From assembly GCF_000814825.1 (NCBI RefSeq), contig NZ_CP009302.1, positions 744,001-808,000 of the forward strand: a stretch of DNA of 64,000 nucleotides, in the 5' to 3' direction. The position numbers and the translations under genes are program-made. Below are positions 17,458 through 27,141 of this stretch, in pieces. This DNA is from Berryella intestinalis (GTDB lineage: Bacteria; Actinomycetota; Coriobacteriia; Coriobacteriales; Eggerthellaceae). Below the pieces are notes generated by a model that was given only the letters and a program-made list of their open reading frames with translations, had not been told where the DNA came from and made no database searches. Positions within the stretch are counted from its first letter, which is position 1; each line of letters begins with the position of its first letter.

Positions 17458-17514
17458 CCGTGTGCGGCGGATGCGTGCGCGCCAACGGGGGCGGCGGGGC
17501 CGAAGCTCATGCGC

Positions 17515-17520
17515 TACACT
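17515..17520 (+). promoter_or_regulatory. -10 box of trmFO, leaderless arrangement
   Basis: TACACT is followed by six bases and then the ATG at 17527, which places the expected transcription start on the A of ATG. No ribosome site is present. Confidence 0.55.
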
Positions 17521-17526
17521 GTCGCC

Positions 17527-18909
17527 ATGGATAAAACGATCGCGATAATCGGCGCGGGGCTCGCGGGCACCGAAGCCGCCCTTCAGCTCGCCTCGCGCGG
17601 GTTCGGGGTCTCCCTGTACGAAATGCGCCCTGAAACGGGCACCCCGGTTCACGTAACCGGACGATGCGCCGAGCTCGTGTGCTCGAACTCGCTCAAAAGC
17701 ACCAAGCCGGAAAGCGCTGCGGGCATGCTCAAAGCCGAGCTCGCCGCCCTCGGTTCCTTCGCCTACGCCGCTGCGCTCGAGACGCGCGTGGCGGCGGGCG
17801 GCGCGCTTGCGGTCGATCGGGACGCGTTTAGCTCCGCGCTCGACCAGAGCGTGCGTCGGCATCCGAACATCGAGGTCATCGAAGGGGAAGTCGAGAGTCT
17901 GAGCCTTGTCTCCCGATCGGCCGATGCGGTGGTGGTCGCGAGCGGCCCCCTCACCACCGATGCGCTTGCGCAAGAGCTGTCTTCGATAACCGGGTCGGAC
18001 CGCCTGTCGTTTTTCGACGCTGCGGCCCCAATCGTCATGGCCGACTCCATCGACTACGGCAAGGTCTTTCGCCAGAGCCGCTACGAGGACGGCGGGGAAG
18101 GGCCCGGCGGCCAGGGGGACTACCTCAACGCCCCGTTCACGCGCGAAGAGTACGAGAGGTTCGCATACGCCCTGCTCGAGGCGGAGCGCGTCATCCAGCG
18201 CGATTTCGAGGCGAAGGATCTTTTCCAGGCATGCCAGCCCATCGAGGAGATCATGCGGAAGGGGATCGATGCCCCGCGCTTCGGCCCGCTCAAGCCCGTG
18301 GGCCTTACCGATCCGCGCACGGGCCGGCGTCCGTACGCGGCGCTCCAGCTGCGTGCGGAGAATGCGGAGATGACCGCATACAACCTGGTCGGCTTCCAAA
18401 CCAACCTGCGCTTTCCCGAGCAGAAGCGCGTGTTCAGCATGATCCCGGGCCTGGAACGCGCCGAGTTCGCCCGGTTCGGCGTCATGCATCGCAACACCTT
18501 CATCGATGCGCCCCATCTGCTCGATTCCAACCTCGCCCTGCGCGGCGCGGCGCTCGGGGGCGTCCCGATCTATGTGGCCGGCCAACTGGGGGGAACGGAA
18601 GGGTACTGCGAGGCGATCCGCTCGGGCCTCCATTGCGCGCTGGCTATCGCGGCCCGCTTCAAGGGGATCGAGCCGCCCGAGCTTCCCGCTGAAACCGCGT
18701 TCGGCGCGCTTCTGCGCTACGCCACCGACCCGCAGACCGAGGGCTACCAGCCCATGCACGTCAACTTCGGCATCATGCCGCCCCTTTCCGAGCGCGTGAG
18801 GAACAAGGGCCTGCGCTACGCTGCGTACGCGAAGCGGGGTGCAGAGGCGCTTGCGGGCTATGTCCGCATCCTCGAATCGGAGGGGCTTTTGGAACGGGAC
18901 GGCTGCTAG
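17527..18909 (+). CDS. trmFO: methylenetetrahydrofolate-tRNA-(uracil-5-)-methyltransferase TrmFO
   Basis: A folate/FAD enzyme that makes ribothymidine-54 in the tRNA T-loop. The 460-residue protein starts with the FAD loop IAIIGAGLAGTEAALQLA and has the hallmark CAELVCSNSLKS, YLNAPFTREEYERF, MTAYNLVGFQTNLRFPEQKR, and the C-terminal YQPMHVNFGIMPPL. The start is the second in-frame ATG, which places the FAD loop right at the N-terminus. The Xer recombinase gene follows with no gap. Confidence 0.96.
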   Translation: MDKTIAIIGAGLAGTEAALQLASRGFGVSLYEMRPETGTPVHVTGRCAELVCSNSLKSTKPESAAGMLKAELAALGSFAYAAALETRVAAGGALAVDRDAFSSALDQSVRRHPNIEVIEGEVESLSLVSRSADAVVVASGPLTTDALAQELSSITGSDRLSFFDAAAPIVMADSIDYGKVFRQSRYEDGGEGPGGQGDYLNAPFTREEYERFAYALLEAERVIQRDFEAKDLFQACQPIEEIMRKGIDAPRFGPLKPVGLTDPRTGRRPYAALQLRAENAEMTAYNLVGFQTNLRFPEQKRVFSMIPGLERAEFARFGVMHRNTFIDAPHLLDSNLALRGAALGGVPIYVAGQLGGTEGYCEAIRSGLHCALAIAARFKGIEPPELPAETAFGALLRYATDPQTEGYQPMHVNFGIMPPLSERVRNKGLRYAAYAKRGAEALAGYVRILESEGLLERDGC

Positions 18910-19854
18910 ATGGGTGAAAACGATGCGGGAGCCCTGCACTCTGCGGAAACGTGCATCGACCGTTTCTGCGGGTCGTTGAGGGCCGAGCGCAACTGCTCAG
19001 ACCATACCTTAAGGGCGTATCGCGGCGACATCGCGGCGTTTCTCGCGTGGTGCGAGAGGGGCGGATACGACTTCCTGTCCATCGACCATCGGGGGCTGCG
19101 CCTCTACCTCGCCGAGCTCGCGCAGGCCCGCTACGCCCGATCGACCGTGAATCGTATCCTCTCGTCGATCCGGGCCTTCTACCGCTGGCTGCTGGTCGAG
19201 GGCGCCATCCAGTCCGATCCGGCATCGGTTCTGCAGGGTCCGCGCCAGGGGGCGCGGCTCCCCCGCGTTCTCAAGCCGCAGGAGATGGCGCGGCTCCTCG
19301 GCGTGAACGCGGTGGACGCCGGCGAAGGGGACATCGGCAAGGCCGAGGCCGTCCGCTTGCGCGACCAGGCTATCCTCGAGTTCCTCTACGCGTGCGGTGC
19401 GCGCATCTCCGAGGCGTCCGAGCTGCGCAACGACCTGGTTGATTTCTCCCAATGCCAGGTGAAGGTCGTGGGCAAGGGCCGCAAGGAGCGCATCGTGCCC
19501 GTTCATGCTCTGTGCCTCGACTCGATGATGAGATACCGCCGCCTCGCCCGTCCGGTGCTCTTGCGCGGTGCTGAGAGCGAGTTCTTCTTCGTGTCGACGC
19601 GCGGCAACCAGATGAAGACCGACGCGATGAGGAAGATGTTCAAGCAGACGCTTGCCCAGGCGGGTCTTCCCGCCGACATCACGCCCCACGACATGCGCCA
19701 CACCTTCGCGACCGACGTGCTTGCGGGCGGGGCCGATCTGCGCAGCGTGCAAGAGATGCTGGGGCACGCCTCCCTTTCGACTACGCAGATATACACCCAC
19801 CTTACCGTCGAGCGCCTCCGTCGGGCCCATCGTGCGGCGCATCCCCGCTCGTAG
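18910..19854 (+). CDS. xerC: tyrosine recombinase XerC/XerD
   Basis: A 314-residue site-specific recombinase that resolves chromosome dimers at dif. The N-terminal SAM-like domain contains [20 protein letters not shown]. The catalytic residues are visible: Arg in [10 protein letters not shown], Lys in VGKGRKER, His/Arg in [11 protein letters not shown], His in [10 protein letters not shown], and the nucleophile Tyr in QIYTHL. The ATG directly abuts the trmFO TAG, so the pair is co-transcribed. Whether this is the XerC or XerD paralogue cannot be decided here; the position after trmFO favours XerC. It is a housekeeping enzyme and not a sign of a phage. Confidence 0.9.
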   Translation: MGENDAGALHSAETCIDRFCGSLRAERNCSDHTLRAYRGDIAAFLAWCERGGYDFLSIDHRGLRLYLAELAQARYARSTVNRILSSIRAFYRWLLVEGAIQSDPASVLQGPRQGARLPRVLKPQEMARLLGVNAVDAGEGDIGKAEAVRLRDQAILEFLYACGARISEASELRNDLVDFSQCQVKVVGKGRKERIVPVHALCLDSMMRYRRLARPVLLRGAESEFFFVSTRGNQMKTDAMRKMFKQTLAQAGLPADITPHDMRHTFATDVLAGGADLRSVQEMLGHASLSTTQIYTHLTVERLRRAHRAAHPRS

Positions 19855-19896
19855 GCGAAAAGCGAACAAAAAGCGGTTTTTCAGAGACTGCGTTAC

Positions 19897-19930
19897 AAGA
19901 CGGTTCCGTCTTCCGGCCAGACGGTAAAAT
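19897..19930 (+). promoter_or_regulatory. uvrA promoter with a 16-bp palindrome over the -35 position
   Basis: AAGACGGTTCCGTCTT (19897-19912) is a perfect palindrome. TAAAAT (19925-19930) is a likely -10, and the expected -35 position (about 19902-19907) falls inside the palindrome. It could be a repressor site for damage control. It does not match the usual GAAC-N4-GTTC LexA box of Gram-positives. Confidence 0.5.
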
Positions 19931-20024
19931 CCGACTATTGCGCAGATACCCGTCCGGCGACCGGTCGGGTGGTTCGGCCCCGCTGCGGGGCCTGCGCGCC
20001 GACTTGGGAAAGAAGAAGGTTCAC

Positions 20025-22922
20025 ATGGGTCAAAGCGAAATCGTCATCAAGGGCGCGCGCGAGCATAACCTTAAAAACGTCGACCTGTCCATTCCGCGCG
20101 ACAAGCTGGTGGTGATCACCGGTCTGTCGGGGTCGGGCAAGTCGAGCCTGGCCTTCGACACGATGTACGCCGAAGGGCAGCGGCGCTACGTCGAGAGCCT
20201 TTCCAGCTATGCGCGCATGTTCCTCGGCCAGATGAGCAAGCCCGATCTGGACAGCATCGACGGGCTTTCCCCCGCAGTGTCCATCGACCAGAAGACCACC
20301 AGCAGAAACCCGCGCTCCACGGTGGGCACCACCACCGAGATCTACGACTACCTGCGCCTTCTGTACGCGCGCGTCGGCGTGCCGCACTGCCCTGAGTGCG
20401 GGCGCGTCATCCAGAAGCAGACCACCGACCAAGTGACCGACGAGATCCTGAAGCTCGCAACCGACCAGGCCGACAAGGCCATCGTCATGGCTCCCATGGT
20501 CGAAGGGAAGAAAGGCGAGTTCACCCGCCTGTTCGCCGACCTGAACCGCGAGGGCTTCGCCCGCGTGCGCATCGACGGGGAGATCGTTCGCCTCACCGGC
20601 GAGGAGATCGTGCTGAACAAGAAGATCAAGCACTTCATCGAAGTGGTGGTCGATCGCGTGTCCCTCAAGGAATCCGCGACGACGCGCATCGCAGAAGCGG
20701 TCGAGATCGCCACCTCGCTGGCCGACGGCCGCGTGTTGGTCCAGGTCATCGGCAAGAGCGGCGACCAGGACGTCGCCTCCAAGAAGACCTCTTCGGGCGC
20801 CACGGGCGGCCTGGCCGAAAACGAGCACATGTTCTCGCTGGCTCTGGCCTGCCCCGAGCACGGGCATTCCATGGCCGAGCTTCAGCCCCGCGACTTCTCC
20901 TTCAACGCCCCGTACGGCGCCTGCCCGGACTGCTTGGGTTTGGGCAGCAGGGAAGAGGTCGATCCTGCGCTGGTGGTTCCCGACACCTCGCTGTCGCTGA
21001 ACGAGGGGGCGGTCGCCCCGTTCAAAACGGGCAACTACTACCCCCAGGTCCTCGTCGCGGTGGCCCAGCACCTCGGGGCCGACGCCGACACCGCGTGGGA
21101 GGACCTGCCCGAAAAGGTGCGCGACGGGCTGATGAACGGCGTAGCGGGCCGCGTGCGCGTCGACTACGTGACCGTCGATGGCCGCGAAACCTACTGGTAC
21201 ATCGAGTGGGGCGGGATCCTCAAGGCGATCGAGGACAAGCTGAAGGAGGCGTCAAGCGACCGGCAGCGGGAAAAGCTGGAGGCCTACTTCGCCACGATCC
21301 CGTGCCATACCTGCAAGGGCCGCCGCCTGCGCCCCGAGATCCTCGCCGTCACCATCGAGGGCAAGTCGATCATCGACGCCTGCGAGATGAGCGCGATCGA
21401 GTCGCTGCGGTTCTTCCGATCCCTTTCGTTCGAGGGGGCCGACGAGAAGATCGCGGGCCCGATCGTGAAGGAGATCGTCGCGCGTCTGAAGTTCCTCGTC
21501 GACGTGGGGCTCGACTACCTGACCCTCGAGAGGGCCACCGCCACGCTTTCCGGGGGAGAGGCCCAGCGCATCCGCCTTGCCACCCAGATCGGCGCTGGTT
21601 TGACGGGCGTGCTCTACATTCTGGACGAACCGTCCATCGGGTTGCACCAGCGCGACAACGAGCGGCTCATCGAGACGCTGCGCCATCTGCGCGACCTGGG
21701 CAACACGGTGGTGGTGGTCGAGCACGACGAAGACACGATCCGCGCCGCCGATTTCGTGGTGGACATGGGCCCGGGCGCGGGCGAACACGGCGGCGAGGTG
21801 ATTGCGGCGGGTACTCCCCAGCAGGTCACCGATACGATCGGTTCGGTCACCGGAGACTATCTGAGCGGGCGGAGGTCCATCGAGGTTCCCGCCGAGCGGC
21901 GCAGCCCCAACCGCGGCAAGCTGCGGCTTGCGGGCGCTTCGGAAAACAACCTGAAAGACGTCTCGCTCGATATCGAGTTCGGCACGCTCACCGTCATCAC
22001 GGGCGTGTCGGGTTCGGGGAAAAGCTCGCTTATCACCGATACCCTGGCTCCGCTTCTGGCCAACCGCGTGAACCGGGCGCGCCGCCGCACGGGAGCCTAC
22101 AAGAAGATCACGGGCGTGGACAAGATCGACAAGGTCATCAACATCGATCAAAGCCCCATCGGCCGCACGCCGCGCTCGAATCCCGCCACCTACGTCGGCC
22201 TGTGGGACGACATCCGCGCCCTGTTCGCCTCGACGCAGGAGGCCAAGGCGCGCGGGTATTCCCCGGGGCGCTTCTCGTTCAACGTGAAGGGCGGCCGCTG
22301 CGAGGCATGCAAGGGCGACGGCCAGATCAAGATCGAGATGCACTTCCTCCCCGACATCTACGTGCCGTGCGAGGTGTGCGGCGGCGAACGCTACAACCGC
22401 GAGACGTTGCAGGTCACGTATCGAGGAAAGAACATCTCGCAGGTTTTGGACATGACGGTCGACGATGCGCTCGAGTTCTTCGCGAACATCCCGGGCATCA
22501 AGCGCAAGCTGCAGACGCTGCACGACGTCGGTTTGGGCTACATACGCCTGGGCCAGCCGGCCACCACGCTGTCGGGAGGCGAGGCCCAGCGTGTCAAGCT
22601 GTCCAGCGAGCTTGACAAGCGCCAGACGGGCAAGACCTTCTACATACTGGACGAACCCACCACCGGCCTGCACTTCGAAGACGTTCGCCAGCTGCTCGTG
22701 GTGCTGCAGCGCCTGGTAGATGCGGGGAACACCGTTTTGGTCATCGAGCATAACCTCGATGTGATAAAATCTGCCGACCGAATAGTCGATCTCGGTCCTG
22801 AAGGGGGCTTCCGCGGGGGGACCGTAGTGGCGGCGGGCACGCCCGAAGAGGTTGCCCGTGTGGCCGAAAGCCACACCGGCCGGTTCTTACGGCCCCTGCT
22901 CGGTATCGAATCGGGGCGTTAG
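20025..22922 (+). CDS. uvrA: excinuclease ABC subunit A
   Basis: The damage-recognition ATPase of nucleotide excision repair. At 965 residues it has normal length. It carries two ABC modules: Walker [20 protein letters not shown] with signature [12 protein letters not shown], and [12 protein letters not shown] with [15 protein letters not shown]. Zinc modules are visible as CPECG, CHTCKG, and CEACKGDG with CEVCGG. The ATG at 20025 ([16 protein letters not shown]) has AGAAGAAGG in front; the longer frame reads into the promoter. uvrC lies 2 kb downstream; uvrB is not in the window. Confidence 0.98.
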   Translation: MGQSEIVIKGAREHNLKNVDLSIPRDKLVVITGLSGSGKSSLAFDTMYAEGQRRYVESLSSYARMFLGQMSKPDLDSIDGLSPAVSIDQKTTSRNPRSTVGTTTEIYDYLRLLYARVGVPHCPECGRVIQKQTTDQVTDEILKLATDQADKAIVMAPMVEGKKGEFTRLFADLNREGFARVRIDGEIVRLTGEEIVLNKKIKHFIEVVVDRVSLKESATTRIAEAVEIATSLADGRVLVQVIGKSGDQDVASKKTSSGATGGLAENEHMFSLALACPEHGHSMAELQPRDFSFNAPYGACPDCLGLGSREEVDPALVVPDTSLSLNEGAVAPFKTGNYYPQVLVAVAQHLGADADTAWEDLPEKVRDGLMNGVAGRVRVDYVTVDGRETYWYIEWGGILKAIEDKLKEASSDRQREKLEAYFATIPCHTCKGRRLRPEILAVTIEGKSIIDACEMSAIESLRFFRSLSFEGADEKIAGPIVKEIVARLKFLVDVGLDYLTLERATATLSGGEAQRIRLATQIGAGLTGVLYILDEPSIGLHQRDNERLIETLRHLRDLGNTVVVVEHDEDTIRAADFVVDMGPGAGEHGGEVIAAGTPQQVTDTIGSVTGDYLSGRRSIEVPAERRSPNRGKLRLAGASENNLKDVSLDIEFGTLTVITGVSGSGKSSLITDTLAPLLANRVNRARRRTGAYKKITGVDKIDKVINIDQSPIGRTPRSNPATYVGLWDDIRALFASTQEAKARGYSPGRFSFNVKGGRCEACKGDGQIKIEMHFLPDIYVPCEVCGGERYNRETLQVTYRGKNISQVLDMTVDDALEFFANIPGIKRKLQTLHDVGLGYIRLGQPATTLSGGEAQRVKLSSELDKRQTGKTFYILDEPTTGLHFEDVRQLLVVLQRLVDAGNTVLVIEHNLDVIKSADRIVDLGPEGGFRGGTVVAAGTPEEVARVAESHTGRFLRPLLGIESGR

Positions 22923-22924
22923 GG

Positions 22925-22955
22925 AACGCCCGGCATCCAAGCTGCGCCGGGCGTT
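22925..22955 (+). terminator. terminator of uvrA
   Basis: AACGCCCGGC (22925-22934) pairs with GCCGGGCGTT (22946-22955), a perfect 10-bp stem with an 11-base loop and a short TTTGCGATT tail. Confidence 0.75.
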
Positions 22956-22979
22956 TGCGATTCAGTGCGGGAGGCGTTC

Positions 22980-23507
22980 ATGGAACTGCGCAAAGCCGAG
23001 CTCTCCGAGCTCGATCAGGTGATGGATGTATACGAGGACGGCCGTCGGGCGCTCGCGGACCTGGGTATCGACCAGTGGCAGCACGGCCGGCCCTCGCGCG
23101 CGATGCTGGAGGCCGACATCGTCAACGGCGAGCTGTTCGCCTGCGTCGAGGGCGATTCGGTCCTCGGCTACGTCATGTTCAGCCTGCGCGGCGACGCGAG
23201 CTACGATAGGCTCGAGGGAAGCTGGCTGTCCGACGGCGATTCGGAAAACCCCGACTACGGCGTCGTGCATCGTCTGGTAGCCGACTCCCGCACGGGCCGT
23301 CGCGGCGTCGCATCGTTTCTGATGGGGCAGGCCGAGCAGCTCGCCCGCGCCGCCGGCATGAGGGGCGTGCGCCTCGACACCCATCCGGGCAACGTCCCCA
23401 TGCACCGCCTCCTGGCCAAGCTGGGGTACACGAAGTGCGGCACCTTCCATCTGGTGGGCTGCCCCGAGCCGGTGACCGAGCGCTACGCCTACGAGAAACT
23501 GGTGTGA
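22980..23507 (+). CDS. GNAT-family N-acetyltransferase
   Basis: A 175-residue acetyltransferase of the GNAT fold. Seen in order: MELRKAELSELDQVMDVYEDGRRAL, the beta4-type VVHRLVADSRTGRRGVASFLM with the acetyl-CoA loop (R-x-G-x-A-like RTGRRG), and the C-terminal VRLDTHPGNVPMHRLLAKLGY. The substrate is unknown. GGGAGG precedes the ATG at 22980. It may be expressed by read-through from uvrA or alone. Confidence 0.85.
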   Translation: MELRKAELSELDQVMDVYEDGRRALADLGIDQWQHGRPSRAMLEADIVNGELFACVEGDSVLGYVMFSLRGDASYDRLEGSWLSDGDSENPDYGVVHRLVADSRTGRRGVASFLMGQAEQLARAAGMRGVRLDTHPGNVPMHRLLAKLGYTKCGTFHLVGCPEPVTERYAYEKLV

Positions 23508-23555
23508 ATCCGCCAGGCGTGTCTGCACGCTTAGGTTAGAAGTCGGCATTTTCCT

Positions 23556-23561
23556 TATAAT
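23556..23561 (+). promoter_or_regulatory. -10 box before the wall-binding-repeat genes
   Basis: TATAAT at 23556-23561, with a second TATAAC at 23566-23571. It lies just ahead of a TTG-started remnant ORF and would drive that and the intact gene behind it. Confidence 0.5.
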
Positions 23562-23575
23562 TTGATATAACTTAC

Positions 23576-23758
23576 TTGAGCGGGTCCCTGTGCGGCAAGT
23601 TCGGATCGGTGCTTCTTCTTGCCTCGGAAGGTCATTGCGAGGCTATAGACGGGTTCGTGAGGCCGAACAAGTGGTCGATCAATGAAAGCTATATCCTGGG
23701 TGGCAAGGCCGCTCCGTCGGATGACATCGAGAAGCGTCTCAACGACGCGCTGCTCTAA
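23576..23758 (+). pseudogene. C-terminal remnant of a cell-wall-binding-repeat protein
   Basis: A 60-codon frame ends IDGFVRPNKWSINESYIL and then GGKAAPSDDIEKRLNDALL. That end has the shape of a CWB2 (PF04122) repeat terminus, in which a hydrophobic strand leads into GG-aa-s. Two repeats in the gene directly downstream show the same pattern (AIVVGGEAAVSARV, GFVFGGEAALSRGV). The frame lacks a signal peptide and a full repeat. Its stop overlaps the ribosome site of the intact gene. It is probably what is left of a partner gene after a deletion. Confidence 0.5.
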
Positions 23759-23771
23759 GGAGGATGACCAA

Positions 23772-24962
23772 ATGACGAACGCAACCAAGGCCGCTTCGCT
23801 TGCGGGTCTGTTCTGCTCTCTTGTGGCGGCAGCGCTCATCTCCGTCTGGTCCCCGGCGACTGCCTCGGCTGACGAGCAGCGGGCCTGCATCCCCGGCTCG
23901 GACGGATGCGACTACAACTACCTGGTCATTTGGGATCGCGTCTACGGGGATTCCGCCCTCGACACCATGAAGGAGGCCGTCCTTCACCGTGGCGCAGGCT
24001 TCGTTCCCCGTGGGGGCGGGGTGGATGACTTCGATGCCAGCTCCCCCGAGAAACCGGCGCCCGACTGTGTGGTGGTGTGCACTTCCCGGGGTTGGTGGGA
24101 CGCGTTATCGGCATCGGGTCTGGCCGGGATCGAGGGCGCACCCGTCCTGCTGACCGAGCCCGACGAGCTGTCTGCGCAGACCCGTGCGGTTATCGAGGAG
24201 CTTTCCCCCTCCCACGCAATCGTGGTGGGCGGTGAGGCCGCGGTGTCGGCTCGCGTTGCCGCCCAGCTGGCCGAGCTGGTGGGCTCCGATCCCGAACGCA
24301 TCTGGGGCGAGGATGCGGTGGGCACTTCGCTCGCGGTGCTCACGTCGCGTAGCTCGTGGTCGTCTACCGCTTTCGTTGCCACCTCCGGAACCTTCCAGGA
24401 CGCGTTGTCGGCGGGCCCCTACGCCTATGCCCGACGCTGCCCGGTGGTCCTTGCCGGGGCCGACGGTGTTCTGTCCGTCGAAGCCGCCGCCGCACTCGGC
24501 TCGGGTGCGTTCTCTGAAGCGGTGGTTCTCGGTGGCGACAGTGCCGTTCCCTCTTCGGAACTCGCTCGGCTCGGTGCCGCCGCGCCCGAGCGCGTCTGGG
24601 GTGTGGACGCAGTGGGTACCTGTGCAGCGCTTCTGGACTGGCAGGCTGCACGCGGCTACCGATTCTGGGGCGGTGGCGTGGCCACGGTGGAGGACTACTA
24701 TGACGCTCTCGTGGCCTCGGCCTGCTGCGGGCGCCACGGGCTCGGCCTCGCCCTCGTGGAGGACTACAGCTCCGATGGGTACGAGGATGGGTGGGCGGCA
24801 GTGCTCGCGCTGAAGCGCTGCCAGGCGCCCGTCGCTCGGGACACGAGGTGCGAGGGCTTCGTCTTCGGTGGCGAGGCCGCCTTGTCGCGAGGTGTTGTCT
24901 TGAACCTGCCTTTCTGGCCGCCGTCTCCCCCCGATTGGGACGTTGTGTATCCCGCTAATTAG
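23772..24962 (+). CDS. secreted cell-wall-binding-repeat (CWB2) protein
   Basis: A 396-residue exported protein. Residues 1-33 form a signal peptide ending in an A-x-A site (SPATASADEQ). The mature part contains repeats with the CWB2 pattern: SHAIVVGGEAAVSARVAAQL, SEAVVLGGDSAVPSSELARL, and CEGFVFGGEAALSRGVVLNL, each preceded by a catalytic-free Rossmann-like strand (PVLLTEPDELS, PVVLAGADGVLS). CWB2 modules hold proteins to anionic wall polymers. It is unusually rich in cysteine for this family (about a dozen), which suggests disulfides. No enzyme domain is attached, so its activity is unknown. AAGGAGG precedes the ATG. Confidence 0.82.
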   Translation: MTNATKAASLAGLFCSLVAAALISVWSPATASADEQRACIPGSDGCDYNYLVIWDRVYGDSALDTMKEAVLHRGAGFVPRGGGVDDFDASSPEKPAPDCVVVCTSRGWWDALSASGLAGIEGAPVLLTEPDELSAQTRAVIEELSPSHAIVVGGEAAVSARVAAQLAELVGSDPERIWGEDAVGTSLAVLTSRSSWSSTAFVATSGTFQDALSAGPYAYARRCPVVLAGADGVLSVEAAAALGSGAFSEAVVLGGDSAVPSSELARLGAAAPERVWGVDAVGTCAALLDWQAARGYRFWGGGVATVEDYYDALVASACCGRHGLGLALVEDYSSDGYEDGWAAVLALKRCQAPVARDTRCEGFVFGGEAALSRGVVLNLPFWPPSPPDWDVVYPAN

Positions 24963-25080
24963 TTTGGAGGATAATCGCACGATATCCGAAAGCGGCGGCG
25001 CGGCATCCTGATCTGAGCCTTGATGGCGCTCTTGCGGTTTCAGCTAGGGCACGTATCGCGTTTGTCTCGAGGCGCTTTGC

Positions 25081-25086
25081 TATACT
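25081..25086 (+). promoter_or_regulatory. -10 box of uvrC, leaderless arrangement
   Basis: TATACT is followed by GCGCCT and then the ATG at 25093. The start of RNA would fall on the start codon. The rest of 24963-25080 holds nothing recognisable. Confidence 0.55.
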
Positions 25087-25092
25087 GCGCCT

Positions 25093-27129
25093 ATGATTGA
25101 TACGATCCACTCATCCTCGAACCCTTCTGTTTCCGGTGCATCTGCTCAGGCTTCGGCATCTGCGCAGTCCTCTGCCCGAAAGATCGCGCGGATAAAGCGC
25201 GAGCTGGACAGCGTTCCCGCGCTGCCCGGCTGCTACCTGTGGAAGAACGCCGCAGGGGAGGTCATCTACGTCGGCAAGGCCAAACAGCTGCGCGCCCGCA
25301 TGCGCCAATACGTGAACTTCCAGGACGACCGCGCCAAGATCCCTTTGCTGGTCGAGCAGATACACTCGTTCGAGTACCTGGTGGTCGCCAACGAGCACGA
25401 GTCGCTGGTTTTGGAGAAGAACCTCATCAAACAGCACGCGCCCTTCTTCAACGCCGACTTCAAGGACGACAAGTCCTACCCGTTCATCGCACTGACCAAA
25501 TCGGATGTCTTTCCCGCCATCAAGTACACGCGCGAGCGGCATCGGGCCGGAACCCGGTACTTCGGCCCCTTCACCGATAGCCGCGCGGCGCGCAACCTGG
25601 TGGACATCGCGCGCCGGATCGTTCCGATCTGCGCGTCGTCGTGCGCCGACTGGCGGCGGCTGTCGCGCAGCCTCGAGCGCGGGGAGGCGGACGCGGCGCC
25701 CGAGACGTCGTCGCGTCCCTGCTTCGACTGCCATGTGGGCCTGGGGCCGGGAGCCTGCTGCGGGCGCATCACGCCGGACGAGTACGCCGAGAACGTGAAG
25801 AAGGTCGCGCGCTTTCTGGACGGGCAGCACCGCGAGTTCCTCGACGAGCTCTCCCGCGAGATGGCGCAGGCCGCCGAGAACCTCGAGTTCGAGCGGGCGG
25901 CGCGCATCAAGGACCGCATCGACACCATCAACTCGCTTACCGACAAGCAGCGCGCCGTCTCCACCCATGCGCTCGACGCCGACGTGGTGGGCATCGAGCG
26001 CGAGGAGACGGTTGCCGGCGTGCATGTGCTGATGGTGCGCGAGGGCCGTATCATCAACTCGAACGAGTTCGTGCTGAATCGCGGGCGCGACGTGCCCGAC
26101 GAAGACCTGCTCCACATGTTCCTGCTGCGCTACTACGACGCGACGACGTCCATCCCCATCCCGCGCGAAGTCGTCGTGCGCGAGATGCCCGAGGACGCCG
26201 AGGCGATGGGCGAATGGCTTACGGAAAAGCTCGCGAACGCGCACGGGGCGAAGGTGCGCTTCGTCGCCCCGCAGAAAGGAGAGCGCGCCGAGCTGGTCGA
26301 GCTGGCCGAGAAGAACGCCAAGCACACCCTCATGCGCTACAAGGTGCGCACCAACTACGACGACAAGCGCATCAACGAGGCGCTGCTGCAGCTGGAAAGC
26401 GCGTTGGCGATGGACGGGCCCCCTTACCGCATCGAGTGCTTCGACATCTCCACCATCCACGGCAGCTACACCGTCGCGTCCATGGTGGTGTTCACCAACG
26501 GGCGCCCCGACAAGAACCAGTACCGCCGCTTCAAGATAAAGACGCCGCTTACCGAGGCGAACGACTTCCTCAGCATGCAGGAGGTTATGCGGCGGCGCTA
26601 CGCCCCCGAGCGCATGGCCGACCGCCGATTCGGCGCAAAGCCCGACCTTATCATTCTCGATGGTGGAAAACCCCAGCTCAATGTCGTTCTGCAGATGTTC
26701 GAAGAGATGGGGATCGACGACATCGCCCTCGCTGGCCTGGCTAAGCGGGACGAGGAGCTGTTCGTGCCCTGGCAGAGCGCCGGGCCGGTGGTCCTGCCGG
26801 GCGGGTCGGCTTCTCTGTACCTGGTCAAGCAGGTGCGAGACGAGGCCCACCGCTTTGCGATCACGTTCCATCGGGAGCTGCGCGGCAAGGGTATGACGGC
26901 CAGCATCCTCGACGATGTCGCGGGACTGGGCCCCGTGCGGAAAAAAGCGCTTCTGGGGCACTTCAAGTCGTTCAAGCGTCTGAAGGAAGCCTCGCTCGAC
27001 GACATCCGTTCGGCCCGCGTCGTTCCCGACGAGGTGGCAGAAGAGCTGTTCGCGGTCCTGCGGCAGTATAATAAGGATGCAGCGGAGCGCGCGGCGGATG
27101 CGTCGGGCGCGGCAAAGCGCGAGGAGTAA
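25093..27129 (+). CDS. uvrC: excinuclease ABC subunit C
   Basis: The dual-incision nuclease of nucleotide excision repair, 678 residues. A Ser/Ala-rich 30-residue tail comes first, then the GIY-YIG nuclease (LPGCYLWKNAAGEVIYVGKA; ...RYFGPFTDS), a cysteine-rich patch (CFDCHVGLGPGACCGRI), the UVR motif (NLEFERAARIKDRI), the RNase H-like 5' nuclease (ECFDISTIHG; DLIILDGGKPQLN), and a C-terminal helix-hairpin-helix (DDVAGLGPVRKKALLGHF). It heads the conserved uvrC-rapZ-yvcK-whiA run. Confidence 0.98.
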   Translation: MIDTIHSSSNPSVSGASAQASASAQSSARKIARIKRELDSVPALPGCYLWKNAAGEVIYVGKAKQLRARMRQYVNFQDDRAKIPLLVEQIHSFEYLVVANEHESLVLEKNLIKQHAPFFNADFKDDKSYPFIALTKSDVFPAIKYTRERHRAGTRYFGPFTDSRAARNLVDIARRIVPICASSCADWRRLSRSLERGEADAAPETSSRPCFDCHVGLGPGACCGRITPDEYAENVKKVARFLDGQHREFLDELSREMAQAAENLEFERAARIKDRIDTINSLTDKQRAVSTHALDADVVGIEREETVAGVHVLMVREGRIINSNEFVLNRGRDVPDEDLLHMFLLRYYDATTSIPIPREVVVREMPEDAEAMGEWLTEKLANAHGAKVRFVAPQKGERAELVELAEKNAKHTLMRYKVRTNYDDKRINEALLQLESALAMDGPPYRIECFDISTIHGSYTVASMVVFTNGRPDKNQYRRFKIKTPLTEANDFLSMQEVMRRRYAPERMADRRFGAKPDLIILDGGKPQLNVVLQMFEEMGIDDIALAGLAKRDEELFVPWQSAGPVVLPGGSASLYLVKQVRDEAHRFAITFHRELRGKGMTASILDDVAGLGPVRKKALLGHFKSFKRLKEASLDDIRSARVVPDEVAEELFAVLRQYNKDAAERAADASGAAKREE

Positions 27130-27141
27130 GGAGTGCTGGGT

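Noticed and set aside
18910-19854. The tyrosine recombinase as an integrase of the 37-45 kb island
   Set aside because: It lies 18 kb away, directly behind trmFO in the housekeeping XerC position, and has normal Xer length and motifs.
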